A stretch of DNA of 29,148 nt from DASPJR01 sp035628505 (GCA_035628505.1 DASPJR010000005.1:1-29148); one strand, 5' to 3'; counted from the first letter of the stretch, positions 7,726 to 14,764 are shown. Notes: a model not told the origin generated them from the letters alone. Numbers and translations: made by a program.

Positions 7726-8223
7726 CTACGGTGGGACTTTCGTACTGTTTTCTGATTTAACTTGAGTTCTGATGAGTTCGACCAAGTGCCAGAATCCAGT
7801 AAGTGGCGGCGATATTGATACTTTTCTTCCGCCATCCAACAACAGAACAATTTCTTGAAGATGATCAAAGGGTACCTTGCAACGCACAATTTCCTTCCAT
7901 CGAACAAATGATGTTGTTAGAAGGCCTCTAATGTACAAGCCCTCAACAGTCACCTCGACGCGATAAACGATACCATTCAATGCAGCGACGATCATAGCAA
8001 GTAAAGCGCAATTAAGGCTTATCACTTGCCATGTTGGGATAGCTCCGTACATTTGATTTAAAACAACCAACATATAACCAAACAATAGGACACAGCAGGA
8101 AAGCGCGAGACGCACCAACCATGGTCGCTGGAAACGAGCGCCATTGCTTAAAGATTGTGCATCACGGCGTAACCAAAGGGCGTATAGTAACGCGCCGAGT
8201 ATTATGAGCAGCTCAAATAGCAT
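7726..8223 (-). CDS. Small membrane protein with bacterial PH-like domain
   Basis: A 165-residue protein. A first hydrophobic segment at 3-18, then further ones around 37-58 and 67-87, are followed by a beta-rich soluble region (YRVEVTVEGLYIRG, FVRWKEIVRCKV, IVLLLDGGRKVSI) and a final helix. This matches the layout of bacterial PH (bPH)-like domains attached to membrane spans. It lies opposite in strand to the integrase and beside the regulatory switch, a usual place for genes expressed in the lysogen. Superinfection exclusion or another host-modifying role is possible but only inferred. I cannot name a closer family. Confidence 0.6.
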   Translation of the reverse strand: MLFELLIILGALLYALWLRRDAQSLSNGARFQRPWLVRLALSCCVLLFGYMLVVLNQMYGAIPTWQVISLNCALLAMIVAALNGIVYRVEVTVEGLYIRGLLTTSFVRWKEIVRCKVPFDHLQEIVLLLDGGRKVSISPPLTGFWHLVELIRTQVKSENSTKVPP

Positions 8224-8258
8224 CCAAACGTCAGGCGCTCCCGAGCCGCTGCAGCCGC

Positions 8259-8414
8259 TTATCGCGCAGACTTGATTAGGCGGCGTACGGCTTCACCGCG
8301 TGTGCATTTCCATTTACGGCAAAGCTTGTCGAGCGCGTCTAGACTGTCCTGGTCCACGCGCACACATAGCGTTTTATCGACCTTCGGTTTGAACCGTACC
8401 CTCTCTTTCGTCAT
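8259..8414 (-). CDS. Ribbon-helix-helix regulator, leftward copy
   Basis: A 51-residue protein starting MTKERVRFKP. The open frame extends to a TTG at 8501, but I prefer ATG 8414 because the conserved part begins soon after and the length then matches the divergent paralogue; ATG 8441 is an alternative. The RHH fold is clear: strand KTLCVRVDQ, helix SLDALDKLCRKW, turn, helix RGEAVRRLIKSA. It is paralogous to the protein at 8553 on the other strand (DQD, LC/IC, KW/RW, C[TS]RGE, RRLI conserved). RHH proteins bind DNA as dimers on tandem half-sites, and the 11-bp ATTGC repeats next door suit that. Probable lysogeny repressor or its antagonist, by analogy with Arc and Mnt of phage P22. Confidence 0.8.
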   Translation of the reverse strand: MTKERVRFKPKVDKTLCVRVDQDSLDALDKLCRKWKCTRGEAVRRLIKSAR

Positions 8415-8470
8415 GCCTGCAAAGTAGCCCACAAAGCGCATGCGTTCCATTCCAAAAGCGCAACACAATG

Positions 8471-8503
8471 GCATTGCAAATGTATTGCTTTTGTATTGCA
8501 ATT
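8471..8503. promoter_or_regulatory. Operator array: three ATTGC repeats at 11-bp period
   Basis: ATTGC recurs at 8473, 8484 and 8495, exactly 11 bp apart, all on the same face of the helix. The units read GCATTGCAAAT, GTATTGCTTTT and GTATTGCAATT. The array lies between the two divergently transcribed RHH genes, so it is the expected place for both promoters and for cooperative RHH binding. Confidence 0.65.
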
Positions 8504-8552
8504 ACACGAGGCGTGAATATGCTTCTCTGCAACTTTTGGGGAGGGCTTCAGA

Positions 8553-8723
8553 ATGACGAGTAAAAAGAGCCTAGTTCAGCGAATCGGTTCAGCCTGGAAG
8601 AAGAGTCAAACATTGGCAGTCCGGTTAGATCAGGATGCCGATGCACGTTTAGAACTAATCTGTCAACGTTGGCAGTGTTCTCGGGGCGAGGTGATTCGTC
8701 GTTTAATTCGGCAGGTGTCTTAA
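8553..8723 (+). CDS. Ribbon-helix-helix regulator, rightward copy (56 aa)
   Basis: ATG 8553 to TAA 8723, preceded by GGGGAGG at 8538-8544. The protein begins MTSKKSLVQRIGSAWKK. The RHH core is TLAVRLDQD (strand), then a helix LELICQRWQ, then SRGEVIRRLIRQV. It is clearly homologous to the leftward RHH protein at 8259-8414 and probably recognises related half-sites. As the first rightward gene it could control entry into the early genes that follow. A pair of diverged paralogous RHH proteins facing away from a shared operator makes a compact bistable switch; this function is inferred from layout. Confidence 0.85.
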   Translation: MTSKKSLVQRIGSAWKKSQTLAVRLDQDADARLELICQRWQCSRGEVIRRLIRQVS

Positions 8724-8840
8724 CTAGTTGCGGCGCATTGGGCTGGAACCCCTTTGCGCCGCTGGTTTGAACGTTACCCGGTTAGGCATCGTTCGCGCAC
8801 ATCATAGCGCGGCGCTGCCCTTTATCAAGAGGGAGGCGAT

Positions 8841-9644
8841 ATGGGAACATGCAAGGGAATACGCTCGCCAGAGGCGCGGGCAAATCAAGCAAAGGCAATG
8901 GCGGCGATGATGGCAAGGCGCGTGAAAGCGCGTGAAGAGTTTGACGCTGAAGTGGAGCGCGTGAAGCGGCTTTCAATGAATGAGCTGGTTGCAGAAATTC
9001 GGGGGCTCTCCTACGCGTGTGCCGTTGCAGCGCTGACGCGTGAAGCCGGACACGAGGTTGTAACGCTTGCTGTAACGGGTGGGGTTGCGGGCGGAGAGAC
9101 GGCGCTTTGTTGCTTCCAAACCGCAGCGCAATATCTTGCAACCAGGTCAAGCACCTATGTTCCAAAGCCGCATTGGATGGATGAATGGAAGGAGTTACGC
9201 GGATGCGATCTGCCAAGTTACCACGTAAAACGAAGTATAGAGCGCTTGACGCATCGGGCACACATTCATATTGCAGAGATTGAAGAGCGCACAAAGGCTT
9301 TCCTGGCCGTTGTTATGAACGAGAATGGAAGCGCCCACTACGCGGCTGGAAGCCAAACGCTATTCACTTCCGGACTTCTTGCCGCGATGCGTTCGAAGTG
9401 GGTGCCGACTGGTGAAGTCCGCAGGATTGAAACCGCCAAGCAGTGCAACGAACGCAAGGCGACGGAGCGCGAGCTGGACGAAGAGCCAGCAGAAGAGCCC
9501 GAGCCAATCCGCGACACGGCAGGCGCAACCGTGAATCTGGAAGCGGCGACGGAGACGAAGTGCAAGCACGACTTCTTGCTCGGGCATCGTGGCAGGTATT
9601 GGTGGTGCCGGAAGTGCGGCGACAAGAAGCCGATTGACGAATAA
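8841..9644 (+). CDS. Hypothetical protein with C-terminal zinc-knuckle-like motif
   Basis: A 267-residue protein, ATG 8841 with GGGAGG just upstream. I do not recognise the family. The N terminus (10-50) is basic and helical (EARANQAKAMAAMMARRVKA), consistent with nucleic-acid or DNA-end binding. The middle is mixed, and an acidic, low-complexity linker lies at about 210-225 (ELDEEPAEEPEP). The last 30 residues carry CKHDFLLGH and WCRKCGDKKP, a Cys/His set that could bind zinc. It is the first large gene after the rightward RHH gene, so probably an early gene. Confidence 0.8.
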   Translation: MGTCKGIRSPEARANQAKAMAAMMARRVKAREEFDAEVERVKRLSMNELVAEIRGLSYACAVAALTREAGHEVVTLAVTGGVAGGETALCCFQTAAQYLATRSSTYVPKPHWMDEWKELRGCDLPSYHVKRSIERLTHRAHIHIAEIEERTKAFLAVVMNENGSAHYAAGSQTLFTSGLLAAMRSKWVPTGEVRRIETAKQCNERKATERELDEEPAEEPEPIRDTAGATVNLEAATETKCKHDFLLGHRGRYWWCRKCGDKKPIDE

Positions 9645-9656
9645 ACTGACGAGCAC

Positions 9657-9741
9657 GCCGGGGGCACCGCGACGGCGGGCGGCTTCTCCGAGCCGCAGCC
9701 CCCGGCACTACAAATCGGAGAACTGGTTGCACGCTGCAACC
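9657..9741 (+). promoter_or_regulatory. Two hairpins in the leader of the 9772 gene
   Basis: A 9-bp stem GCCGGGGGC/GCCCCCGGC (9657-9665 with 9698-9706) encloses a smaller GCGGC/GCCGC stem. A second hairpin GGTTGCA/TGCAACC lies at 9725-9731 and 9735-9741 with a 3-nt loop. No T run follows either, so neither is a typical terminator. They may be a structured leader or protein-binding dyads. Confidence 0.45.
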
Positions 9742-9771
9742 GGTTAAACGCGAAACGGAGAATCGCGCAGT

Positions 9772-10596
9772 ATGAATGCAGACGAAATCCAGCATTATCT
9801 TTATCAAGTTTATCCGCCATTTCTCCTGCGTGAAAAGCTCGCACAAAAGGCCCGCGAACAATCTATGACCGCAGACCGATTCGATGCGCTTATGTGTGAA
9901 TATTGGATTGGGTACTTAGAAAAGGTTCAGGCCCCGTCAATTTCAGGTGCTGCGCAGAAGCTTAGACAGGCTGGCCTTGAAGCGACTGTGCTGCGGGCGC
10001 TTACGCAACACTTGGAAGAGGTTGCCGCTGGCGCTGTTGCATTTGATGACGTTGACGAAGAGGCGAAAGAAACCGAATTTTTGACGCAGCTGCAATCGGA
10101 GTTCATTCAGCGGGCACGCGAAAGCGCATTGCAGATTCTTTCCGATCCAAAGCTGCGCAGAATCGAAGGTGTAGAATATGGACGACTAAAGAACGCTATC
10201 TGTGAAGCGTGCGACCATCTGCAAGAGCACGGGCGAAAGGATTTGGCACTATCAAAAGAAATCAAGCGGGCGGCAGAGCTGATTTCTAGTGCGGCTGATG
10301 TGCCGGACGAACCCCCGGAAAAGGATGCGCCTGGGCAAGGAACGTTTTTTGAAAGCGAGGCGCCAAAGGTGCCAGAATGTCCGGATGGAATCGGCCCTGT
10401 GTTTCATCAGCAATATACCGAAAGGCTTAGAAAACTTCCTTTGGCTGCGGTGCTTACGCGATCCACGTTTGAAGAGGACGACGGCGACGATTCCGTAAAG
10501 TCTGGATGGCTTGCCGGGATCGCAGAGCAGGGATTTATCAAGCACAACGATAAAAAAGGGCGTGGCAGCGCGTACGTTAAGATCAAAAACTTTTAA
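9772..10596 (+). CDS. Hypothetical protein with winged-helix-like C terminus
   Basis: A 274-residue protein, ATG 9772 with GGAG about 12 nt upstream. The first 200 residues are mostly helical and charged (QHYLYQVYPPFLLREKLAQ onward), followed by a Pro/Glu-rich linker near 186-200. The last 50 residues (VLTRSTFEEDDG, WLAGIAEQGFIKHNDKKGRGSAYVKI) look like the recognition part and wing of a winged-helix domain, where a basic GRGS turn precedes a beta strand. I do not recognise the family. Position among early genes suggests regulation or replication. Confidence 0.78.
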   Translation: MNADEIQHYLYQVYPPFLLREKLAQKAREQSMTADRFDALMCEYWIGYLEKVQAPSISGAAQKLRQAGLEATVLRALTQHLEEVAAGAVAFDDVDEEAKETEFLTQLQSEFIQRARESALQILSDPKLRRIEGVEYGRLKNAICEACDHLQEHGRKDLALSKEIKRAAELISSAADVPDEPPEKDAPGQGTFFESEAPKVPECPDGIGPVFHQQYTERLRKLPLAAVLTRSTFEEDDGDDSVKSGWLAGIAEQGFIKHNDKKGRGSAYVKIKNF

Positions 10597-10608
10597 AACC
10601 TACATTCC

Positions 10609-10652
10609 ACCATATTCTTCAACATTTAGAACCAATGATTAACCACATTCTT
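10609..10652. promoter_or_regulatory. Direct repeats ACCAYATTCTT spaced 33 bp
   Basis: ACCATATTCTT at 10609-10619 recurs as ACCACATTCTT at 10642-10652, exactly 33 bp apart, about three helical turns. They lie in the AT-rich gap just ahead of the excisionase-like gene, so they are candidate binding sites for a regulator or for that protein. Confidence 0.45.
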
Positions 10653-10656
10653 AATA

Positions 10657-10685
10657 GTTCAATTCCCCTTGAAAGGGGTTTGAAC
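10657..10685 (+). promoter_or_regulatory. Hairpin enclosing the ribosome site of the excisionase-like gene
   Basis: GTTCAATTCCCCTT (10657-10670) can pair with AAGGGGTTTGAAC (10673-10685), leaving a small bulge. The right arm contains the only plausible ribosome site (AAGGGG), and the ATG starts 2 nt later. Folding would hide the site, suggesting translational control, unless the dyad instead serves as a DNA operator. Confidence 0.55.
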
Positions 10686-10686
10686 T

Positions 10687-10869
10687 ATGTCTCGCTATCT
10701 CACACCCGCCGAAGTTGACGAATTGCTGAAGCTGCCGAGAGGCAAGGCAAAGCGGCTGGCACGACGCGGTAAACTCCCTGCCGTCACGCTACCAGATGGA
10801 ACAATCCGCTTCGACTGCGAGAAGCTAACAGCCTTTCTTAATGCGGCAGGCGTTGGAGGTGCGAAATGA
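10687..10869 (+). CDS. Excisionase-like HTH protein
   Basis: A 60-residue protein: YLTPAEVDELLKL, then RGKAKRLARRGKLPAV, then GTIRFDCEKLTAFL. This is the MerR/excisionase-type helix-turn-helix: an 'STxEVAxLLxV' start, a recognition helix, a two-strand wing ending in the equivalent of 'RFxxxxLxxFL'. Such proteins direct integrases towards excision or act as small activators (AlpA-like). In a 16-kb element with one integrase, a recombination directionality role is the best guess. The stop overlaps the next start (ATGA), so the pair is coupled. Confidence 0.75.
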   Translation: MSRYLTPAEVDELLKLPRGKAKRLARRGKLPAVTLPDGTIRFDCEKLTAFLNAAGVGGAK

Positions 10870-11096
10870 GCTTTCGCACTGTCTGGCACATTACCGACGC
10901 GAAAGGCCGGACGCATCAAGCAAAAACAGAAGACGCCTATCACGCCACCGTTCAGCGGCTGCGGGCTGAGCTGGGAGAAGACGCCGAGCTTGAGATTTTC
11001 GCCACCGTGGACATTGAGACGCCGGAGCGCATGGGCTCAATCATGGGCCGCGTTCTGAATGAAGCGCAGGCAGCGCGGGAAGGCGGCGCGGAATGA
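10866..11096 (+). CDS. Small hypothetical protein (76 aa)
   Basis: Begins at the ATGA overlap with the preceding gene and ends in another ATGA overlap with the helicase gene. The sequence reads TVWHITDAKGRTHQAKTED, then a helix ATVQRLRAELGE, then a beta segment LEIFATVDIETPE. No family is recognised. Its tight coupling suggests an accessory role to the excisionase-like protein or helicase. Confidence 0.75.
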   Translation: MSFRTVWHITDAKGRTHQAKTEDAYHATVQRLRAELGEDAELEIFATVDIETPERMGSIMGRVLNEAQAAREGGAE

Positions 11097-12577
11097 GTAA
11101 CGCCGACTGGAGGACTCGCGGACACAACTCCGAATCCACCGATGCATACAGCGCAAGCGAACGAAACGAGCTGACCGCGCTTTTTAACCAGCATTCCGAA
11201 GAGCATGAGCGGGCAATCGTTTTGGGGGTGCTTGAAAATGCAGAAAACCTTAAAGCGGCGCACAACATTTTTACGCGTGTCCACGGTGAGCACTTCTATC
11301 TAGAAAAGTACCGGCTGATCTACGTCAACCTGATGATTTTCTTTCAGGACAACGGCAGAGTGCCGGATGAAAACCTTTTAATTGAGCAAGGGAAATACAT
11401 AGCTCCGCCTGGACCGGATGGTTCAGCAGGCTGGGAGCATGACGGTTGGAAGCAATTTGGCTGCGATGAACTCGCACACCAGCTATACGGACAGGCTGCG
11501 CTGTCGAGTGTTTCGGTCTGCATCGATCAACACATTGACGGCATCCTGCGCTATGCCGAATTGCGGCAGACTTCCCGCGAGCTGTACGAATGCCAGAAGC
11601 TTGTGAGGAACGGAAGTTCAAGCGATGACTTCCTTGAGATGATAGAGCAGCTTCAGGACAAGCTTGCGACTATCGCGGGAAGGCGCACGGCGGCAGGACA
11701 GGACAATGCATTGCAGCCGCTTTCGCTGGCGCTGACGCACCCAGAAATCCTGAACCCTATACCGAAGATTTCCACCGGCTTCCCTGCGCTGGATGACGCG
11801 CTGAGCGGCGGACTAACACCCGGCGGACTGACATACCTAGCGGCGCGCACGTCAGACGGAAAAAGCACGCTTCTGCGAAACATGTTTCTCCGAATGGGAC
11901 AGAACGGCATCAGCACGGTTCTAGACACGCTTGAGGACGGCATACCCGAATCAGTCCGCAAGCTGCTCTCCATCGCTTCAGGCGTGCCTACGTCGCAAAT
12001 ACTGGCTTACCAGCATGCAGAGCAGGACGGCGGACCTACTGCCGACGAACGCCGGCGGATTCGAGAGGCTCAAGAGGCGCTTGCGGCATTGCCTTTGATG
12101 ATTGACGGCTGCACAGACGACGTGAATAAGCTTTGCCGCAGAGTACGCGCAGCCGGATTGCAGGCAGTGCTTGTGGATCAGTCAAGCTGGCTTCGTGATG
12201 AAAAGAGCGAAACTGAGTACGACAGAGCACGCAATGTTAGCAGGGCACTGAAGAAACTCGCCAAAGAGCTTGGCATTGTGGTTGTCTGTGCCATTCAAGT
12301 AAATCGCACCGGCGCGAAAATCCAAAGCGATGACCTGGACGAAATCGGGCTGCATCATCTTCGGCAGTGTGGCGAGGAAGACGCCGATTGCGTGATGCTG
12401 ATAAAGCGCGTGGAGCTGTTCGACGCGAGCGGAGCACCGCTTTCGCCGGGGCTCATGCATCTCGGCGTGGACAAGAACAGGCACGGCGCACGGTACACGC
12501 GCTGCAAGCTGACGTTCGACGGGCCACGCGGATTCATTGACACCTACGTTCCCGATTCAATGGAGGCTTGCGCTTGA
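11093..12577 (+). CDS. DnaB-like replicative helicase
   Basis: A 494-residue protein that should unwind DNA at the element's origin. An N-terminal DnaB-type helical domain (about 25-190) is followed by a RecA-type ATPase (about 225-490). Visible motifs are TGFPALDDALSGGLTPGG ahead of a Walker A ARTSDGKST (251-259, with the first Gly replaced by Ala), a TLEDG segment with probable catalytic Glu281, Walker B VLVDQ (359-363), the AIQVNR motif at 400-405, HHLRQCGEEDADCVMLI (the canonical DnaB 'DLRESGxIEQDAD' region) and VDKNRHG. No primase domain or separate primase gene is seen, so host primase would be needed. It sits directly upstream of the initiator-like gene. Confidence 0.92.
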   Translation: MSNADWRTRGHNSESTDAYSASERNELTALFNQHSEEHERAIVLGVLENAENLKAAHNIFTRVHGEHFYLEKYRLIYVNLMIFFQDNGRVPDENLLIEQGKYIAPPGPDGSAGWEHDGWKQFGCDELAHQLYGQAALSSVSVCIDQHIDGILRYAELRQTSRELYECQKLVRNGSSSDDFLEMIEQLQDKLATIAGRRTAAGQDNALQPLSLALTHPEILNPIPKISTGFPALDDALSGGLTPGGLTYLAARTSDGKSTLLRNMFLRMGQNGISTVLDTLEDGIPESVRKLLSIASGVPTSQILAYQHAEQDGGPTADERRRIREAQEALAALPLMIDGCTDDVNKLCRRVRAAGLQAVLVDQSSWLRDEKSETEYDRARNVSRALKKLAKELGIVVVCAIQVNRTGAKIQSDDLDEIGLHHLRQCGEEDADCVMLIKRVELFDASGAPLSPGLMHLGVDKNRHGARYTRCKLTFDGPRGFIDTYVPDSMEACA

Positions 12578-13101
12578 AGCTTCCCATTGCCGAGATGCAA
12601 CGCGCCTCGTCTTCAACGCCTGCTGTGTTCCTGCACATCATCAACACGGTGGCGCGGACTAGGAAGACGACGATCACAACGACCCGCAAGCGCATTGCTG
12701 AGGCAACGGGGCTTTCCTGCGTGAAAGCCATTTCAAAGGCAATGAAGACGCTTCGTGCATTGAAGCTGATTACCTATCGGACACGGCAGAAGGTTTCAGC
12801 CGATAGTACGCGTACGCGCTATTACGTCGTGACGCCACACAAGAGGGCGTTAAACGCCCTTCAGCAAAAATCGCTTTCAGACACAGAGGGGCGTCAAACG
12901 CCCTTCAGTGAAAAACGGTTAGCCACACAGAAGGGCGTTAAACACCCCTACTCTCTAAAGAGAGAGGAGGAAGCGGCTTTTCGCGTCCCGCTTCAGCCGC
13001 TCCCCGAAACGGATAACAGCAAAAACAACGCATTCCTGGACAGCTTGAAAGCTGCGGCAAAACGCCAGCAGCAGAGCAAGCACAACGACGGAGGACAATA
13101 G
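12574..13101 (+). CDS. Winged-helix protein, probable replication initiator (O-like)
   Basis: I start it at TTG 12574, which overlaps the helicase stop (TTGA) and has GGAGG 7 nt upstream, giving 175 residues. Residues about 35-75 form a wHTH: TRKRIAEATGLSCVKAISKA followed by MKTLRALKLITYRT and a basic wing. The rest (95-175) is low-complexity and basic, and its DNA carries three iterons at a 44-bp period. A helicase gene paired with a wHTH gene containing internal iterons strongly recalls the lambda O/P arrangement, in which the origin lies inside O. The initiator role is inferred from this layout. Confidence 0.75.
   Translation: MKLPIAEMQRASSSTPAVFLHIINTVARTRKTTITTTRKRIAEATGLSCVKAISKAMKTLRALKLITYRTRQKVSADSTRTRYYVVTPHKRALNALQQKSLSDTEGRQTPFSEKRLATQKGVKHPYSLKREEEAAFRVPLQPLPETDNSKNNAFLDSLKAAAKRQQQSKHNDGGQ
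12845..12966. repeat. Iterons at 44-bp period inside the initiator gene: candidate origin
   Basis: Three copies of GGGCGTTAAACGCCC-type dyads at 12845-12859, 12889-12903 and 12933-12947, spaced exactly 44 bp. The first is a perfect dyad, the others differ by one or two bases. Sequence between copies 1-2 and 2-3 is also similar (TTCAG..., ACACAGA). Because 44 is not a multiple of three, the repeats fall in different reading frames, so the conservation is for DNA, not protein. A further dyad CTCTCTAAAGAGAG follows at 12951-12964. Confidence 0.75.
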
Positions 13102-13332
13102 ATGCGACCGCACTACATCAGCAAAGTTGAACGCTGGGGCATTGCGCAACGGCAGGCAGACGGGAGCTATGAGCCGCTAAGGGACTTTGAAGCTGGCTCA
13201 AGGGAAGAGGCAGAGGCAGAGCTTGCCAAACGTGGAGGCGACGGCTTGCGGCTGGCTCACTTCGAAATCGCCCTAAAGCGCTACCACCTGGACAGCATTC
13301 CGGCAGATAGCCCGTTTTGGAGGGAAAGTTAA
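13102..13332 (+). CDS. Small hypothetical protein (76 aa)
   Basis: ATG follows directly on the stop of the initiator gene, with GGAGG just before. The sequence RPHYISKVERWGIAQRQ, then SREEAEAELAKRGG and a C-terminal beta/helix, looks like a small single domain. No family is recognised. Its stop overlaps the next start. Confidence 0.7.
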   Translation: MRPHYISKVERWGIAQRQADGSYEPLRDFEAGSREEAEAELAKRGGDGLRLAHFEIALKRYHLDSIPADSPFWRES

Positions 13333-13583
13333 TGGAACTATTCGAACAGCAGGAAGCACCGCCGATCCTTGAATGCTGGGCCGTATGCATCCGCCGCAGC
13401 AATGGCGAGCTAGAGCTGCTTCCCGGCGGAATGTTCGACACGAAGGCGCACGCACAGGACTACGGCAGGCGCTGCAATGGCTGGTATCGAGACACAACGG
13501 CGCTTGTCGTGCCTGTCACGATTAACACCGCGACGGCTGAGGTTATTGCAAACATGGAGGCGAGCACATGCACCGCATCGTGA
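13332..13583 (+). CDS. Small hypothetical protein (83 aa)
   Basis: Starts at ATG 13332, overlapping the upstream TAA (TAATG), with GGAGGG ahead. Content such as CWAVCIRRSNGELELLPGG and TKAHAQDYGRRCNGWYRD suggests a small beta-rich domain. It is loosely similar in style to its neighbours at 13102 and 13568, which may all be variants of a 'query-then-annotate' strand-turn-helix fold. Function unknown. Confidence 0.7.
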   Translation: MELFEQQEAPPILECWAVCIRRSNGELELLPGGMFDTKAHAQDYGRRCNGWYRDTTALVVPVTINTATAEVIANMEASTCTAS

Positions 13584-13747
13584 TTCAGTGCGACAGGACC
13601 GGAACGATATCAACGCTGCCGGGGGAGTATGCCACGCCTGAGGACGCAAACGCGCAGGCGAACCATCGCACGATTGCATTCAAGCGCGTGAGAGTCGGAA
13701 TACAGGCGTTGCCGGACGGGGCGGTGACGTGGCTTTTTGCGCGTTAG
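13568..13747 (+). CDS. Small hypothetical protein (59 aa)
   Basis: ATG 13568 with GGAGG upstream, overlapping the end of the previous gene; TAG at 13745-13747. The protein begins MHRIVIQCDRTGTIST and continues YATPEDANAQANH and VGIQALPDGAVTWLFA. Good ribosome site and coupled position support it as a real gene, but no function can be read. Confidence 0.65.
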   Translation: MHRIVIQCDRTGTISTLPGEYATPEDANAQANHRTIAFKRVRVGIQALPDGAVTWLFAR

Positions 13748-13762
13748 GGGAAAGGGCAAACC

Positions 13763-14152
13763 ATGACAACGACACTCCGCACATGCAGCGACTGCGGCGA
13801 CAGACCAGCACGAGCACGCGGGCGGCAATGCTGGGCGTGCTATCAGCGGCGACACAGGCAGGATAAGCAGCAGCAGGCGGCACAGGACGCCGCAGAGCTG
13901 GCTAAGAACCTGGACGCATTCCTTGCCATTTTCGACATTTCCCGCCTGGAATGGGCGAACTTTGTAATCGCAAAAAGAAATTCTGAATTTTCTACCCCGT
14001 GTGTGACACGTTCTGAACTTCCCGTCGTGTACAAGCGAACTGTGGCGAATGGAGGTACTGCAAATGAAGTCACGACAGAAGGCACCGGAACCGCTCATCA
14101 GTCCATCGGAACGGGCGGAACTAATTGCCAAACTCAAACAAAAAGCGTTTAG
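13763..14152 (+). CDS. Small zinc-ribbon protein
   Basis: A 129-residue frame. The N terminus holds two CxxC pairs (CSDCGDRPARARGRQCWAC, Cys8/11 and 23/26), a likely zinc ribbon, followed by a basic helix RRHRQDKQQQ and a helical region to about 75. The last 35 residues overlap the next gene and have a Thr/Gly-rich composition that looks less natural. DNA or RNA binding is plausible from the zinc ribbon and the basic helix. No specific family is recognised. Confidence 0.65.
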   Translation: MTTTLRTCSDCGDRPARARGRQCWACYQRRHRQDKQQQAAQDAAELAKNLDAFLAIFDISRLEWANFVIAKRNSEFSTPCVTRSELPVVYKRTVANGGTANEVTTEGTGTAHQSIGTGGTNCQTQTKSV

Positions 14153-14240
14153 CGGCGATCCGGTAAGCGTATTTGCCCTGCTCACGCTATGCCGCAATAA
14201 ACCGCTGAGCTTGGCATCCTTCCCCAACATCGACTGCTAG
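14064..14240 (+). CDS. Small hypothetical protein (58 aa)
   Basis: Start chosen at ATG 14064, not 14049, because TGGAGG lies 8-14 nt upstream. The protein runs MKSRQKAPEPLISPSERAE, then a helix LIAKLKQKAF, then SGDPVSVFALLTLCRNK. It overlaps the previous gene by 89 nt in another frame. The ribosome site makes it credible. Function unknown. Confidence 0.6.
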   Translation: MKSRQKAPEPLISPSERAELIAKLKQKAFSGDPVSVFALLTLCRNKPLSLASFPNIDC

Positions 14241-14251
14241 GAGAATTATTC

Positions 14252-14764
14252 ATGCCCGCGAAAGACTTTGTTTATGACCATCACATTGTCAACCTTCTCT
14301 CCCCTGCTGCTGATGCGTTCGCCGGTGGCGTGGACACAGATGTCCTGTGTCTACGCAATTATCGCAGCGTGGCTGTTGTTGTTGCCACGGGCGCTATCGA
14401 GGACGCCGGAATCAGTAACCTCGTTACCGTGAAAGCCTGCACAGACACGAGCAAGACGGGCGCAACGGCAATGCCTTTCCGCTATCGCGTGTGCCGCTCA
14501 AGCGCAACGGTAGACACCTGGAGTGCGGGCGCTAACGCTGATGCGGCAGGCTACAACTTTGCCGCGAACAATCCGGTTGCCAACGCGATTTGGATTATCG
14601 AGTTCACCGCTGACGACGTGGGCGCCGCGCTGAACAATGCCGATTGCGCTTATGTCTCGATTGCCGAGACAGCCAACAAGACAATCACGGCGGGTATCGT
14701 CGCGATTTTGTCTAGCCCTCGCGAACCCCGCGCAACCCCGCGCACGGCGATTGCCGAGGACTAA
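14252..14764 (+). CDS. Putative virion structural protein (beta-sandwich type)
   Basis: A 170-residue protein with AGGAG ahead of ATG 14252. It is rich in beta strands (YRSVAVVVATGAI, NLVTVKACTDT, FRYRVCRSSATVDTW, AIWIIEFTADD, ADCAYVSIAET, ITAGIVAILSS) with short Ala/Thr/Asn-rich turns and a proline-rich end. This composition is typical of phage coat, decoration or tail-tube proteins, and I recall similar unnamed proteins in phages, but cannot name a family. It stands just before the HNH/terminase genes. A capsid role cannot be excluded, though its length is short for a major capsid protein. Confidence 0.5.
   Translation: MPAKDFVYDHHIVNLLSPAADAFAGGVDTDVLCLRNYRSVAVVVATGAIEDAGISNLVTVKACTDTSKTGATAMPFRYRVCRSSATVDTWSAGANADAAGYNFAANNPVANAIWIIEFTADDVGAALNNADCAYVSIAETANKTITAGIVAILSSPREPRATPRTAIAED

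Noticed and set aside
8728..8910. 60-residue frame ahead of the 8841 gene
   Set aside because: TTG start without a ribosome site, overlapping the well-supported start at 8841.
12845..12947. CRISPR array interpretation of the 44-bp period repeats
   Set aside because: Only three units, with the intervening sequences similar to each other rather than unique spacers, and inside a coding gene; iterons fit better.
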